NCBI GenBank assembly: GCA_017590115.1
Contig: JAGGNK010008226.1
Coordinates: 4,943,617 to 5,007,616 of the forward strand
Length of the DNA stretch: 64,000 bases
Direction of reading: 5' to 3'
From: Montifringilla adamsi
Taxonomy: Eukaryota > Chordata > Aves > Passeriformes > Passeridae
Shown: positions 42,101 to 52,445 of the stretch, piece after piece
Layout of the letters: each line of letters starts with the position of its first letter
How positions within the stretch are numbered: position 1 is the stretch's first letter
Program-made: the position numbers and the translations under genes
Notes under the pieces: model-generated
What the model saw: the letters and a program-made list of their open reading frames with translations, nothing else
The model's database searches: none
Told to the model about the DNA's origin: nothing

Positions 42101-45100
42101 CGGGCTCTGGCCGCATCTTCCTGGATGACGTTCAGTGCCGCGGGGACGAGCCCTCCCTCCAGATGTGCCGGCACAACGGCTGGGGCATGCACAACTGCGG
42201 GCACGTGGAGGACGCCAGTGTCATCTGTGCAGGTGCGTGCCCAGCAGAGAACTCTGGCTCTTTTACATGTCATTCTAACAGGGTTTTGGGTCAGGCCAGG
42301 GCAGAGGTGAGGACTGCGTGTTTTGCTGCCTGGGACTCAAGACTATGCCATCCAAAATCCCCATTCTTGCACAGACAGGGAACAGCCGGATCTCCACAAT
42401 CCTACTGCTGGCATCCACTGATGGGGCAAAGCTGTGGATTGAGGGATTGTTCTTTAGCAAGGATGGGGCAGGACTGGGGAGAGGGCCGGCTGGTGCCAGG
42501 ATGGGGGAAAGGAAGGAAAGAGCTCCACCCTCTCTCCTGGCATTACGCCTCCAGCTCTGCTGTTCATGGCCATTGCCATTGAACTCATCACCTCCCCAAT
42601 TTACAGAGACATCCACCCCTCTGGAAATGACCACCACAGCACCAGCCCCTGCCACAACTGAGGAGTCCAGCCCAGCACTGCTGACCACCACAACCACAAC
42701 AGCTACCACAGCAATGAGCAGCACACCAGGTAACCCTGTCCTCTCTCACTCACTGCTCTCCCCTCTGCTCCTGATATCCCTCACCAGAGCTCATTTTCCT
42801 GCAGGGATTCTCCCAGCCCTGGGCCCTCCAGTTAGACCACCCAAAACTAAAGTGAGGATGCAAAGAGACCATGGGGGAGAGCTGGCAAATGGGGCAGCTG
42901 TGCTTTGAGTCTGGGAATTCTGCAGCTTTGAGTCTGGGAATTCTCCTGGTTTAATGGAGCTCTTTGCAGAGGGATTGCCTCTCACTGCAACCAGGAGCAT
43001 CATGCTCAGGGATCAATCTGCCTTCACCCCTTCAATTCCTGCATGGGTCATACCAGAGCTGTTTCCTAGACATACTCTGGGGCTTGGCACCTGATCAGAA
43101 GAAATGAGAATATGATCATTTGTAGTGGAGGCAACTTGGTTTCCTGTGGAGCTCATGGCCCTCTGTTCCTCACCTGCTGTTTCTACCTCCCTGCCTCCCT
43201 GTGATCCCCATTTTATCACTCTGTGCCTCAAGGTGAGGCCATGTCCAGGCCCCAGTTCCTTTCTCATAAACTGCATTTCTCACATGTCTCTCTTCTTCCT
43301 TCACGCCCACACCTCCATTGGCCACCTCAACACCTCCACCAGGTAATGCTCTGCTGTGGCTCTTCTCACCTTGCTAATTTGTGGTCTGTCTGTCTACCTG
43401 TTGCACATTTCTGTAAATTTGTCTTTTGTCTCTATGACAATATTGCTGCAAGTGTGAGTGATCTTTTTCAAGCAGAATACAAAATGGATTTTCATCTTTA
43501 AATGTCACATCTTGTAGCATTTCTATTCAAAGGTTGTGCCCACCTTCCTACAAAGATGCTTTTAGGATTAGCTGTGACAAAAATTATGTCATTCATGCTG
43601 GCAGGAACACTAAAGCTTTTTTGCAGCCATATTTGTACTTATGACTTTTCACAGCAGCTTGAAATGCTTATTTCAGTCTGAGACCAGAAAATTGCAGTTT
43701 TCTAGAAAAATTCCAACCTATTTACCCTCCAAAGACCTTAGGGGAATAAAGAGAAGCAGCAGAGTAACTGATGAGAGGCTGTCTGTTGAGGAAGGTGTTT
43801 CCATTTCAACTGTCATGACACCTCCCAGAATTGACCTCAACTCTAAAACGGGCAGAAAGCATCCAGGTGTTACCAGCCCAGCCTGAAGAGGGTAGTCTGA
43901 CACCATGGATGGAAATCCACCCCTGAGGGAATTCCAAATACAACATGAAAGCAAACCTAAAGCAAAAACAAATATTAGTTTTGATTCAGGTCCTATAGTT
44001 TACCACCTGCAGTCAGCAGGGGACCTGCTTTTCATAGCTGTGGATGAGGCAGCTTGTACAGCTCAAGTACACTTTTGCAGAGATTACTGTAAGTAAATTC
44101 TTTCCCATTTCTTTCTGCAGCACCTTATTTTTGTGGTGGCTCAGTCTCAGATTCCTCTGGGGTGCTGGAGAGTCCCAACTATCCTGGAAATTATCCAAAC
44201 GATGCTGACTGCGTGTGGGAAATACAAGTGGAAAACAATTTCCGTGTAACGCTCACATTTAGAGATATTGTGTAAGTAAAACATTGATTCCCTGGCAAAT
44301 ATCAGTCAAAACTTACTTGAGGAGTTTGAGATCTTATCTGAAACAACCAACCTTCCCAATTTTAAAGACACTTCCAATAACGTCCACAGTTGGAAGACTA
44401 GGTCAAAATCTGGATTGATGTTGCATTTTTTACTCACAATTTTCTGCTAAAGCTGCATAAAAGCCAAATTAAATTTGTGCTGAGAGAACTTTAAAAGCTG
44501 AAAAACTTTATCACATGTTAGGCAGTGAAATCACAGTTTCTGAAATGGATTTGACAAAGTGCTGATGTTTTTCTACCAGGATGCAAAGCGGGACGTGCCA
44601 GCAGGACTACATTGAAGTCTATGATGGACCTCTCCACTCTTCCCCTCTTCTTGGGAGATTCTGTTCTGGTTCCTTTCCCACATACGTGTCCTCTTCAAAC
44701 ATGATGAGTGTTCGCTTCCACAGCGATTCCAGATACTCCTTCAGAGGGTTTCAGGCTCACTACTCCTCCATTCCAGCAGGTCACAACACCAGTAAGTTCC
44801 TGGCCAGTGTTTCTCAACAGACAAGCCTATTTATTGTTTTTGTTTGCAGAATAAATATCTGTGTAAATGTAAAGATTGTTGTGGAAATTGAATGCGTGAA
44901 ATAGAGTGGGTTAGGGTGGGAACTGCCTGACTTCTAAATTCAGAAAAAAAACTGCCTCTAATCATTACCAAATTCCTAAAGTCACACATATATTGTACCT
45001 TCCTGTTCTACCAGCCATTCAGTGCTTGCCAGACTACATGCACGTAGTGATCAGCAGAGACTACCTCCAGTCCCAGGGCTACTCAGCACAGAGGGTCACG

Positions 45101-46608
45101 CTGAACGACAACCGCTGCAGACCAACAGTCACCTCACAGGAGGTTGTATTCAACATCCCCTACAGCGGCTGCGGGACAGTACAAGAGGTACACTCCCTGG
45201 TTTGGGCACTCAATTGCATATCTAAGCTTGGCAAGACTTAGATGGAACGTGACAAAAGCACGGTTCCTGATTTTTAAATTGCATCCTTAAACAGGAGAAC
45301 AACGACACAATCAACTACTCCAACACCATCAGGGTCGCATCTTCCGGGTATGTAATCAAGAGGAAAAAGAACATCAACTTGCATGTCAGCTGCAAAATGC
45401 TGAGGAAGAGCTGGCAGCAGGTGGTGTACGCTGCTGAGGACACCGTGGATGTGGACGAGTACCAGTTTGGAAGATACAACATGAACATCACCTTCTACGA
45501 TTCCCCAGCGTTCCGGCGCCAAGTGCGCGTCTCTCCCTACTACATCGACCTCAACCAAAACCTCTACCTCCAAGCCTGTCTTCACAGCTCAGACCCAAAC
45601 CTGAAGGTGGTTGTGGACACATGTGTGGCATCACCTGACCCTCGTGATTTTAACACGCTGGCCTATTACTTAGTCAGGAATGGGTAAGAGCTTTCTTCAA
45701 AGCTGGAAGCACACCTGTTGTCCAAATTTATTTTCCAATTGGAATGGGGTTAGAACTTGCCATCAACAGACAGTGAAAAGTAGTCTTTGATTTTTTTATT
45801 TCTGCAGTATGAGTTTAGAAATAAGAAATTATATTTAGACCTGACTTTCATTTCGCTTACTCCATCTTTGTCCTGTGAGCAAAATTTGAAGTAGTGGGAG
45901 AAAAGTAGATGACACAGTGAAAACTGGCAGTAGGAATTGTCATCCTGGGAGTTAAATATTTTATTTAACTCCCAGGTCAAGCATTAGACTAATTTTTTAT
46001 GCCTTGTATAACACTGACATTAATAACAGTCTGTTATTCCCTCTTTGTCACTTAAAGTGTCCTTCTTTTGGAAAAAGAAGAAAAGTTGCCAACCCTCCAG
46101 CTGCTTCACAGTACTTATTTTTAAAGTCCATACTATGCTATGCTATGAAGGTTACATTTTTATCCCACTGCTTTCCTAGTACCCAACTATGACATAATTA
46201 AATTTTAATCCAAATTTTTCAGGAATTCATCATAATGAATTGAATCATTTGAATTTTAATTTTGCAGGAATGCACTTGTGCACATCCGTGAAGACTAATT
46301 CCCTTCTTTTGCTCCTTTCTAGGTGTCCTAGAGATTCTTCCTATGCCACGTACTACTCCCCTTCCAGCCACTTTGCTCGGTTCAAGTTTAACGCCTTCGA
46401 GTTCATGAGCCGGCACCCGTCGGTGTTCCTGAAGTGCCAGATGCTGGTCTGCAGGCTCGGGGACTACTCCTCCCACTGCTACCGGGGCTGCAGCTCCAGG
46501 GCCAAGAGAGACACCAGCTCTGCTGAGGAAAAAGTGGATGTGGTGGTTGGGCCCCTTCAGCTCCGAGGAGGGGATGCTCCGAGTGGGAACACCGGGAAAG
46601 ACGAATAA
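30075..46608 (+). CDS. DMBT1: Gene 3: secreted DMBT1-like mucin with five SRCR, one CUB and one ZP
   Basis: Exon model: 30075-30141, 32202-32513, 33783-34127, 34319-34603, 35057-35377, 36076-36117, 36862-37173, 37615-37656, 38110-38421, 38796-38918, 39652-39693, 40145-40456, 40783-40824, 41921-42232, 42607-42729, 44121-44271, 44580-44791, 45015-45187, 45295-45683, 46323-46608. The total is 4203 nt: 1400 codons plus TAA, all phases compatible. Order: signal peptide, SRCR, three long mucin-like exons, then SRCR domains alternating with 14-residue linkers and two 41-residue mucin exons, CUB, ZP. Alternating SRCR and Ser/Thr spacers followed by CUB-ZP is the DMBT1 plan (salivary agglutinin, hensin), a secreted pattern-recognition and epithelial matrix protein. 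The symbol denotes the family; the four-gene cluster makes one-to-one orthology unsure. No anchor is encoded. Confidence 0.9.
32202..32513 (+). CDS. Gene 3 SRCR domain 1 (divergent type)
   Basis: 312 nt, phase 1-1, eight cysteines: [67 protein letters not shown]. It is clearly different from SRCR 2-5 of the same gene and closer in style to gene 2. The Trp of the GRVEV-x5-W motif is Ser. A sequon NHT is present. Confidence 0.95.
33285..33403 (+). other. Possible decayed or alternative terminal exon
   Basis: After an acceptor (cctgcattcatag) the phase-1 frame reads [18 protein letters not shown] and on, about 38 codons, to an in-frame TGA, with no usable phase-1 donor before it. If used it would give a short secreted single-SRCR isoform. 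More likely a degenerate linker exon. Confidence 0.25.
33783..34127 (+). CDS. Gene 3 mucin-like exon 1, 115 codons
   Basis: 345 nt, phase 1-1, acceptor after a long T run (ttttttttcacag), donor gtaacc. The product is rich in Thr, Ser, Pro and Glu with imperfect repeats such as [20 protein letters not shown]. It should be heavily O-glycosylated. Confidence 0.85.
34319..34603 (+). CDS. Gene 3 mucin-like exon 2, 95 codons
   Basis: 285 nt (or 282 if the second of two adjacent acceptors, tagcag, is used; both keep frame). It encodes repeats of the type [20 protein letters not shown], i.e. six-residue units xMSTSA. Donor gtaacc. The same NAGNAG acceptor occurs in mucin exon 3. Confidence 0.85.
35057..35377 (+). 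CDS. Gene 3 mucin-like exon 3, TTSAET repeats
   Basis: 321 nt (or 318 with the second acceptor of tagcag), donor gtaacc. The core is a coding minisatellite of 18-nt units giving TTSAET repeats, about a dozen with variants (TTTLAEM, PTSEEP). The near-identical units suggest slippage or unequal exchange and likely length variation between individuals. Confidence 0.85.
35447..35606 (+). pseudogene. Truncated SRCR exon (C-terminal half only)
   Basis: The sequence is nearly identical to the second half of SRCR 2 ([37 protein letters not shown]) and keeps the donor, but the first half and the acceptor are missing. Upstream is intron sequence that recurs intact at about 39330-39375, so the junction looks like an unequal recombination breakpoint. 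An in-frame TGA at 35435-35437 lies between it and any upstream AG, so it should not be spliced in. The conserved Cys-Gly-His reads CRH. Confidence 0.8.
35950..36018. repeat. Hexamer repeat tract (CATGTC)n before linker exon
   Basis: Imperfect run of catgtc/tccatg hexamers in the intron just upstream of a 14-residue linker exon. Similar tracts occur at 37510-37563, 39519-39590 and 40697-40725, always before the same kind of exon. Confidence 0.8.
36076..36117 (+). CDS. Gene 3 linker exon 1, 14 residues
   Basis: 42 nt, phase 1-1, acceptor ttttccttgcag, donor gtaatt; encodes [15 protein letters not shown]. One of four copies of a PxQWPxTTG linker, a short Pro/Thr spacer between SRCR domains as in mammalian DMBT1. 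Confidence 0.78.
36862..37173 (+). CDS. Gene 3 SRCR domain 2
   Basis: 312 nt, phase 1-1. GC-rich, eight cysteines: [71 protein letters not shown]. It contains [11 protein letters not shown], one conservative change from the DMBT1 bacteria-binding motif GRVEVxxxxxW. Its variable loop reads [12 protein letters not shown]. Confidence 0.97.
37510..37563. repeat. Hexamer repeat tract before linker exon 2
   Basis: catgtccatgttcatgacca and similar units; same position relative to the linker exon as the other three tracts. Confidence 0.7.
37615..37656 (+). CDS. Gene 3 linker exon 2, 14 residues
   Basis: 42 nt, phase 1-1, acceptor cttctttgcag, donor gtaggt; encodes [15 protein letters not shown]. 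Same family as the linkers at 36076, 39652 and 40783. Confidence 0.8.
38110..38421 (+). CDS. Gene 3 SRCR domain 3
   Basis: 312 nt, phase 1-1, eight cysteines, binding-like motif [11 protein letters not shown] kept. The variable loop reads [12 protein letters not shown]. Donor gtgagt. This exon and about 500 bp of following intron are repeated exactly 3811 bp downstream. Confidence 0.97.
38796..38918 (+). CDS. Gene 3 mucin-like exon 4, 41 codons
   Basis: 123 nt, phase 1-1, acceptor cccaattcacag, donor gtaacc; encodes [20 protein letters not shown] and a [14 protein letters not shown] end. It seems identical in protein to mucin exon 5 at 42607. Confidence 0.83.
39519..39590. repeat. Hexamer repeat tract before linker exon 3
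   Basis: Run of catgtccacatccacatcca-type hexamers, the longest of the four tracts. Open in several frames, but intronic by position. Confidence 0.8.
39652..39693 (+). CDS. Gene 3 linker exon 3, 14 residues
   Basis: 42 nt, phase 1-1, acceptor tctttgttgcag, donor gtaagt; encodes [15 protein letters not shown]. Its sequence is the same as the linker at 40783. Confidence 0.8.
40145..40456 (+). CDS. Gene 3 SRCR domain 4
   Basis: 312 nt, phase 1-1, eight cysteines, [11 protein letters not shown] kept. The otherwise invariant CRQLGCG reads CHQLGCG (CGC to CAC), a change in a very conserved stretch. Loop [12 protein letters not shown] as in SRCR 3. Confidence 0.97.
40697..40725. repeat. Hexamer repeat tract before linker exon 4
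   Basis: Short run of catgtccatgtccatgtc. Shortest of the four tracts. Confidence 0.75.
40783..40824 (+). CDS. Gene 3 linker exon 4, 14 residues
   Basis: 42 nt, phase 1-1, acceptor tctttgttgcag, donor gtaagt; encodes [15 protein letters not shown], identical to linker 3. The 1.1-kb intron that follows is unusually long for this part of the gene and holds no further exon. Confidence 0.8.
41921..42232 (+). CDS. Gene 3 SRCR domain 5
   Basis: 312 nt, phase 1-1, eight cysteines, [11 protein letters not shown] kept. Compared with SRCR 3 its loop reads [12 protein letters not shown]: three amino-acid changes close together, while the rest of the exon has only silent changes. Confidence 0.97.
42607..42729 (+). 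CDS. Gene 3 mucin-like exon 5, 41 codons
   Basis: 123 nt, phase 1-1, acceptor cccaatttacag, donor gtaacc. It is a duplicate of mucin exon 4 and joins SRCR 5 to the CUB domain. The 1.4-kb intron after it contains no recognised exon. Confidence 0.83.
44121..44791 (+). CDS. Gene 3 CUB domain (exons 44121-44271 and 44580-44791)
   Basis: The exons encode [19 protein letters not shown]...CVWEIQV and [12 protein letters not shown]...GRFCSG...[12 protein letters not shown]. Lengths 151 and 212 nt match CUB 2 of gene 1 exactly, and the sequence is closest to that domain. Four cysteines are kept. Confidence 0.95.
45015..46608 (+). CDS. Gene 3 ZP domain and secreted C-terminus (exons 45015-45187, 45295-45683, 46323-46608)
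   Basis: ZP marks: [51 protein letters not shown] and the RAKR cleavage site. The last exon runs on past the point where gene 2 splices: gene 2 reads ATTG/gtaagt, gene 3 reads ACCGGGAAAGA, with the donor GT replaced by GG. TAA follows at 46606-46608. Confidence 0.94.
45944..45976. repeat. 15-bp perfect inverted repeat (hairpin)
   Basis: 45944-45958 and 45962-45976 are exact reverse complements with a 3-nt loop (ttt). It lies in the intron between ZP exons 2 and 3 of gene 3, the same intron that carries the 26-bp hairpin in gene 1. Confidence 0.9.
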
Positions 46609-46864
46609 ATTTCTCTCACGTTTGCTCTAGGGTGACCAACGGGATTCAAGAAACGCCACAGCTCTGTCGCCTCTCACTGAAATCTGCTTTTGCCAACTTT
46701 GCTATAAAAAGGAAGAGATCCACAGCTTGGAAGCTTCTGCTTTCACTAGTGTTTTTAAAAAGTGTAACTTCCCTGGCTGTCCCAAAGGAGAGTTCCCTGT
46801 AACCCTTTTAGTGCTATGACTCCTTGAATTGTGCTAATTAGCTCCAGTCTCATTGTGGATTTGA

Positions 46865-46975
46865 AGGCACTTGGGGATATGGTTTATTGGTGGACTTATC
46901 TGTGCTAGTTTAACGGTAGGACTCGATAACCTCAAAGGTCTTTTCTGACCTAAAGGATCCCCTGATTCCATGACA
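46865..46975 (+). mobile_element. CR1 LINE 3'-end fragment
   Basis: aggactcgataacctcaaag, then gtcttttctgacctaaagga and a gattccatg end: decayed CR1 3' terminus in plus orientation. Confidence 0.65.
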
Positions 46976-47569
46976 GCCAGCTGGGAGCAAACTCCCAGCT
47001 CTCTTAAGAAATATTTAATTCTCTCAGTTGTTTTCTGCTTATGAAGTTTACTCAGTTGAGTTGTCATCCCTGCTAATATGAAGCCTGTCCAAATAGTTGA
47101 AAGCAATGAATCTGTGAGTTTGCTTATTTCTGACTTTGATCTGGGAGCCATCCTTTAACACTGGAGCTCTTTGTGCCTTGACCTTCAATAAGCTGAGATC
47201 AAACCCCAAAACCTTTCACTCACAGGGCTGGGCTCTTCCAGCAACCAGAATTGTGGCTATACCATATTCTAATTACTCAGAGTATTGCTTTTAGTGCTAT
47301 ATTTCTCATTGAAACAATTATGGGTCTGTGCTTATTTATAAAATGCAGAGATTTCCAAGCTAAAATTAATCTGTTCTGTGAGCAGTGTAGTTTATAATCA
47401 AAGGAAGGAATATTTACAAAGCAATAAATCTATTCTGTCTCTCAAATTAATGTCTCTGTGCTTAAAATACAAATGTTTTACTGTGTTGAAGAGTGTGGTC
47501 TGTTTGATTAAAAATTCCAAGTGATGGTCTGAGCCCCTGCTTCTGAAACACTACACAGGGAACTTCTAG

Positions 47570-47700
47570 ATATTTTAATATAAAAATTATTTTAATATAT
47601 TATAAAATAAAATTATAACTGTTATATAAGTTATATTAAATATGTAATTATAGTAAATATACTATTATAAATATTATAAATATTATAATTAAAAATATTT
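47570..47700. repeat. AT-rich low-complexity tract
   Basis: About 130 bp of almost pure A and T with short direct repeats (attataaatatta). It lies directly before the possible anchor-exon relic. Confidence 0.8.
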
Positions 47701-47830
47701 CCATATCTTCCCCCTACTGCTGACAATTCCCTCACACTGGTGGTTGGTGCTGTCACCCTCCTGGCAGTTGTTGTTTCTGTTCATGATGGTTTTCCTGCAA
47801 GGCTGGCACTGAAGGAGCTGCTTTCACATG
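47701..47830 (+). pseudogene. Possible relic of a transmembrane-anchor exon of gene 3
   Basis: One frame reads ADNSLTLVVGAVTLLAVVVS, followed by a polar segment with LALKEL. This resembles the anchor exon of gene 2 (short polar stretch, about 17-20 hydrophobic residues rich in Val, Leu, Ala and Thr, then a charged tail). It lies 1.1 kb after the gene 3 stop, the right order and strand. No acceptor AG is left in front of it. Similarity by chance cannot be excluded. Confidence 0.35.
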
Positions 47831-49543
47831 GGATAATGCCAGAGCAAAGGTCAGCATCACTCACTGCATGACTGCAGGGCAAACCTTACACATTATGAGC
47901 CACCAAAATGCTTCACTGATGACAGTCTTACATGTGCCATTTGTGGGAAGCTGTGATTTCTTTATCTACAATAAAGCTGCAATCCTGCAATCTACAATAA
48001 ATTCTTCTACAATGCCTTAGAACAGTTTTGTAATCCTAACAGCTCTTACAGGATTAAGAAACAATTTCAACTTTCATGCCACAAGTTGTTTAGCACAATT
48101 ATTTTATCATTTTTCTCCTCTTTAATTCTCCTCTCACATCATTCTAAAACCATTTATCTAATGCCTCATAATTTTGTGAGCTGGAGTGAAAATGTGAGTG
48201 AGGCATCAAGAAATATTTCAAGGTTTATTGAAAGGAAGGAAGATTTCATTTGGTGAGAATGGATCATCTCTGGAAAGGAAATGTAAAAACTGATCTTACT
48301 ACAGCAACTGGATTTGTGGTTTTACAATATTCTAATTACTTTGAGCATTGATTAATACCTTTTCCATTAAGTTTTAACTTCTCTAGATTGAATAAATCCA
48401 AATTCAAAATATGCTGAGCTGTTAAAGATGTTTTGTTTGCAGTCTTTAAGGCTGAAAATTAAAGGCTTGTTATATCAATTCTAAAGGCTTGTTGTATCAA
48501 TTTTTAGCCTTCCCATTAACATACATTCTAAACCAGGCTAAAACACAAATGTCATCCAAGAGATTGAGTCTCAGCCAGGAGACTTTTCAGTCTCACCCAA
48601 ATGTCAGGCAAGAGGCAAAAGACATTTCATGTCTGCTTTCCAGAAGGAAGAGTTTTGTTCAATTTTTATTACTTTTGGTTGCTGATCACAAAACTATTTA
48701 ATTTTATTTTTGCCCCTCTGTGGTTGGATGCTTTGCAGTTGTGAGGAGTTTGGCTTCTCAGGACTTACTCAGCCTCTAAGAATGTCTTGTGCACATTTAT
48801 AAATCAGACTGAAATATGCTGGAAATGCAAACAGCCAAATGCCACATAAATATTTATCACTGATGCATGAAAACATGAAAAGCAAGACCTGGGATTTCTT
48901 GCCTTTCATGTCCTAGTTAAAAAATACAAAGAATTAAAGCCAAAATGTAAGCTAAAATTGTTTATTCTGCCTTTTGTTTTGGTTTTTTGTTTGGTTTGTA
49001 GGGGATCAGTTATGCCAATCTCCCAGTGAAGGCTGGAGCCTGCAAACACAAGGGTGTCAAGAACCAGGAGCACGTGAAGGACACTTCTTTTAAAGCTCTT
49101 TTGAATGAGCTTTCTGGGGAATGCTTATTTTTGTCACCTCCTCTGCCCTCAGACAAGACACACCAACCATCATTTGGCAGCTTTTTCCTTTGAGCAACTG
49201 TCTGACTTTGGTATTGGGTTATTTTATTTCCTCCTGGTGTGTCTGTCACGACTCAACCATGTGCCTGTTCACTCAGCACTCAACTCATCATCTCAGCACC
49301 AATAATAAAGATTTTGCTTGCAGCACCATGAGAAAATCCCTTAGAAGTGTCAACCCAATGACTGAATCACACCCTGCACTGCTTCTGGCTTTTCTTCCTA
49401 GCAGCTGGTACAGTGCCCTGTTTGGATTTAGGATGAGGATAATGTTGAGAACACACTGATGGTTCTGAGCAACTCTCACACTCAGTCAAGGATTTGTCAG
49501 CTCCTCGTGCTGCCCTGCCAGTGAGGAGGCTGGGGGGCTCAAG

Positions 49544-49640
49544 ACATTTTATTTTATTTTATTTTATTTTATTTTATTTTATTTTATTTTATTATTTTAT
49601 TTTATTTTATTTTATTTTATTTTATTTTATTTTATTTATT
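49544..49640. repeat. TTTTA pentanucleotide microsatellite
   Basis: About 95 bp of (attttatttt)n with a few slips. Open in some frames only because it lacks stops. Confidence 0.95.
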
Positions 49641-52445
49641 TTTTCCCCTATTCTCTCCCCCATCCCACTGGGAGAAGGGAATGAGCAAAGAGCTGAAAGT
49701 GCTCAGAACTCTGACAAAACTGCACATCCCTGAGAAACTCTCCTCAAGGTTTCTTTAATGGGAAGAGAAGGGATCAAAAGCAATTTGATTTAAAATACAT
49801 GTGGATTTTTTATTAAATAATTACATGGGATCTGTGGGTTCCTGACTTCATGCTGTTCCCAGTGCTACCAAGCCACCTACTTGGCCAGAACTGGGGTTGA
49901 AGCAAAGCTCAGAAACAAAGTCCTTGTTTGCTTGTTTGCATGCTGGATTTCCTGTCCTGTTTATCCTTCTATTCTAATTTTGGAGAATGAAGCAGATCAT
50001 TCAGCTCTGTAGTCCTCCTTCCCAGGAACCCGCCACAAAAATATTTATAACTGGGTATAAATAAACATGGTTTTGTTTCTGCATCTCATAGCCAGCAAGC
50101 AGATTCAATTTTTCAGTCATTAATAACAAATCCTCATGTAGATTGAGATTTCAAAAAGCTAATTAAGGTTTGCAGGGTATGGGTAAGAAACACCATTTTT
50201 CTGGTTTTCTTTAATTTCTCCCCATGCTTCCCCATGGAATCCCACAGACATCCATTGACATCAGGCTGAATTCAGCAGCTGAGCACAACCTTCTGCTCCC
50301 AGTTCTGCCTCAGGAGTCCTGTAATGCCCAAGCCCCACTGCTTGCACCAAATTCCAATTGTATAACTAAAGGAATATACTCTAGAGATCATTTGACTCCA
50401 CTGATTATTTTATTTTCTTAGTTAGCTCCATCAGACTCACCAAGTCACAACCAAGTTTTTCAAACAGGATTGCACTAGAATCTCCCTATGGTATTTTTAA
50501 TTTTTTTGGCTGTTTTTATCTAGATGGCAAAACCTAAGGAGACACTAAAATTCACACAGCAGCTTGTGAATATTAGGAGATCTTCAGATCTTCAGACTCA
50601 GAACAAAAGAAGTCCATTTTAATAAAACTTCTCCTGACTGAGGAAACTCGTCAGTGACCTGGCTGTGTCACTGGGGTGAGAGTTGTTTCCATTTCCTAGA
50701 ATAAAACTTGGAGCACCTCTTTTGCCCTGAATCACCTGGTACTCATCCAACCAAATTTTCCCTCTTTTTTTTTCCTGAAATAAGTGGATTAGTCACAGGG
50801 TGTAATGTAGACATTAATTGCACTGCTGCTGTTCTAAAGAGCCTGCCAAGTCTCAATGACTGTCACTTTTTTTTCCCCTGTATTTTTCTCATCACCACTT
50901 CAGAGATGGATTCTCTATTTCCTCCCAGTGACTGACTGGTGATGCTGAGATGTTTTGGAAGAATTTGGCATTGATTACCACCTTCTATTGCTAAGCCTGG
51001 ATTCAAGCAGGGCTTTGTTGCACAAGATGTGAAAATCAAGTTGTGTTCATGTGAGGACTCTGTGCCTCCGTGCAAAGGTGTGTCTTTTCCAACCTCAGCG
51101 ATTCCATGACTCTGTTTGGCAAAGCCAAACCTTCTATCCCAAATTCTGGATGTTGATATCCCCAATTCAGGCTCAGAAATCCAAAAGTGTATCCCCAGCT
51201 GCAGAACCTGCTGCTTCAGTTTCCCTTGGAGGTCCCGGGCAGCGTTGGTGTGAGAGCAGCACTGAGCAAGCAGAGTAAACACTTGATCTGAGCTTGCCAG
51301 CCTGAGACAAGCCCTCTTTGTTCCAGAAGTTGACTGGATTTCGCTGAGGAATGCATTGTTGGGGAAGACAAGAGGGCTGCTCCCTGCCAGCACCGCGAGG
51401 ATTCATCCGGCCTCACAGGAGGTGCTGCCCAAAGGCAGCAGTGTCACAGCTGGGGTGACAGAAATCAAGCTGGAAATTAACTGTTTGAAACACAGGCTAG
51501 AATTTGGACAGTCTTGATGGGTCCCTTTGCATTTTGGGAAAAAAAAAAACAGAAAAAAAATAGCATTTTGTTTACTGCTGATAAGGCAGTCCACTGCCCA
51601 GGTAATGTTTTCTCCCTGGCTCCTCTTGGGCCAGTGGCTGCCATGGGCTGTCCAAGGGGAGGGGTTAACCACTGCTCCCACAAAAGAGAGGGGCTTCAAA
51701 CAACTATTAAGGCACTCAAAAAATGAAGCTATTAGAAAAGAACTCCTACAAAAAAATTTACTGAAACATTTTAGAAGTTAAAAGTATCTCCACTCTATGA
51801 AATTACATTGGCTATTGCTGCTCTCTCAGTTTCTTGCCTTCCACAACATTTCCTCTGTAGTATCAAGCCCTATCAAACCAAATCCTTTGGTTTTACTTTG
51901 GTTTGCCTTGGATTTTAATTTTAGTGACCACATTGTTTGATTTATACAACCTTTTTATTATCAACACTTTAAAAATTCATGTTTTGCCCTATCGTCATAA
52001 AAAAAAAGTGTTTCAAGACTGGTCTGACTTCTCTTGTAGACCTGTGTAATAGTCCTGGAACACGGTGTATTCATCTGCTTCTTATTGTTTCAACAATGTC
52101 TTCAGCACCACGTGTAATACCCCATTTCCTTGCTAGGTGTAGTTGTAACTGCAGTGACTCAAACTCCACCTAGAAGTGACTGATTTTTTTCATTCACAGA
52201 TAGCACAGGCTCTGAAGGAAGAGGCAAACTTCTTACATTTGTGTAATTGCATTTAATATCATGCTCTGATGTTTCAGAACCAAATTTGTACAGAGCAGAA
52301 CACTGGAGGTATTCAATGCTCTTACAGACACGACCCAGAAGAGCCTGCTTCAAGCAGCATAAACCAACTTGCATAAATCTCTGATTCTGTCCTTCCATGA
52401 AACATCCAGGTGCAGGGAAATTCTCTTTTGTCTTTCAAATAAATC

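Larger units (their letters stand above)
41921..42741 (+). repeat. Second copy of the 3811-bp-spaced duplication
   Basis: Partner of 38110-38930. The similarity extends in patches to about 42905 (partner about 39100), where the copies diverge. Confidence 0.9.

Noticed and set aside
43290..43342. Ser/Thr/Pro-rich stretch ending in ccaccag/gtaatg before the gene 3 CUB
   Set aside because: The donor looks right, but there is no acceptor AG at a suitable place (cttccttcacgc). At best another dead linker exon; too weak to list.
49544..49640. Open frame of Phe, Ile and Leu repeats
   Set aside because: Translation of the TTTTA microsatellite.
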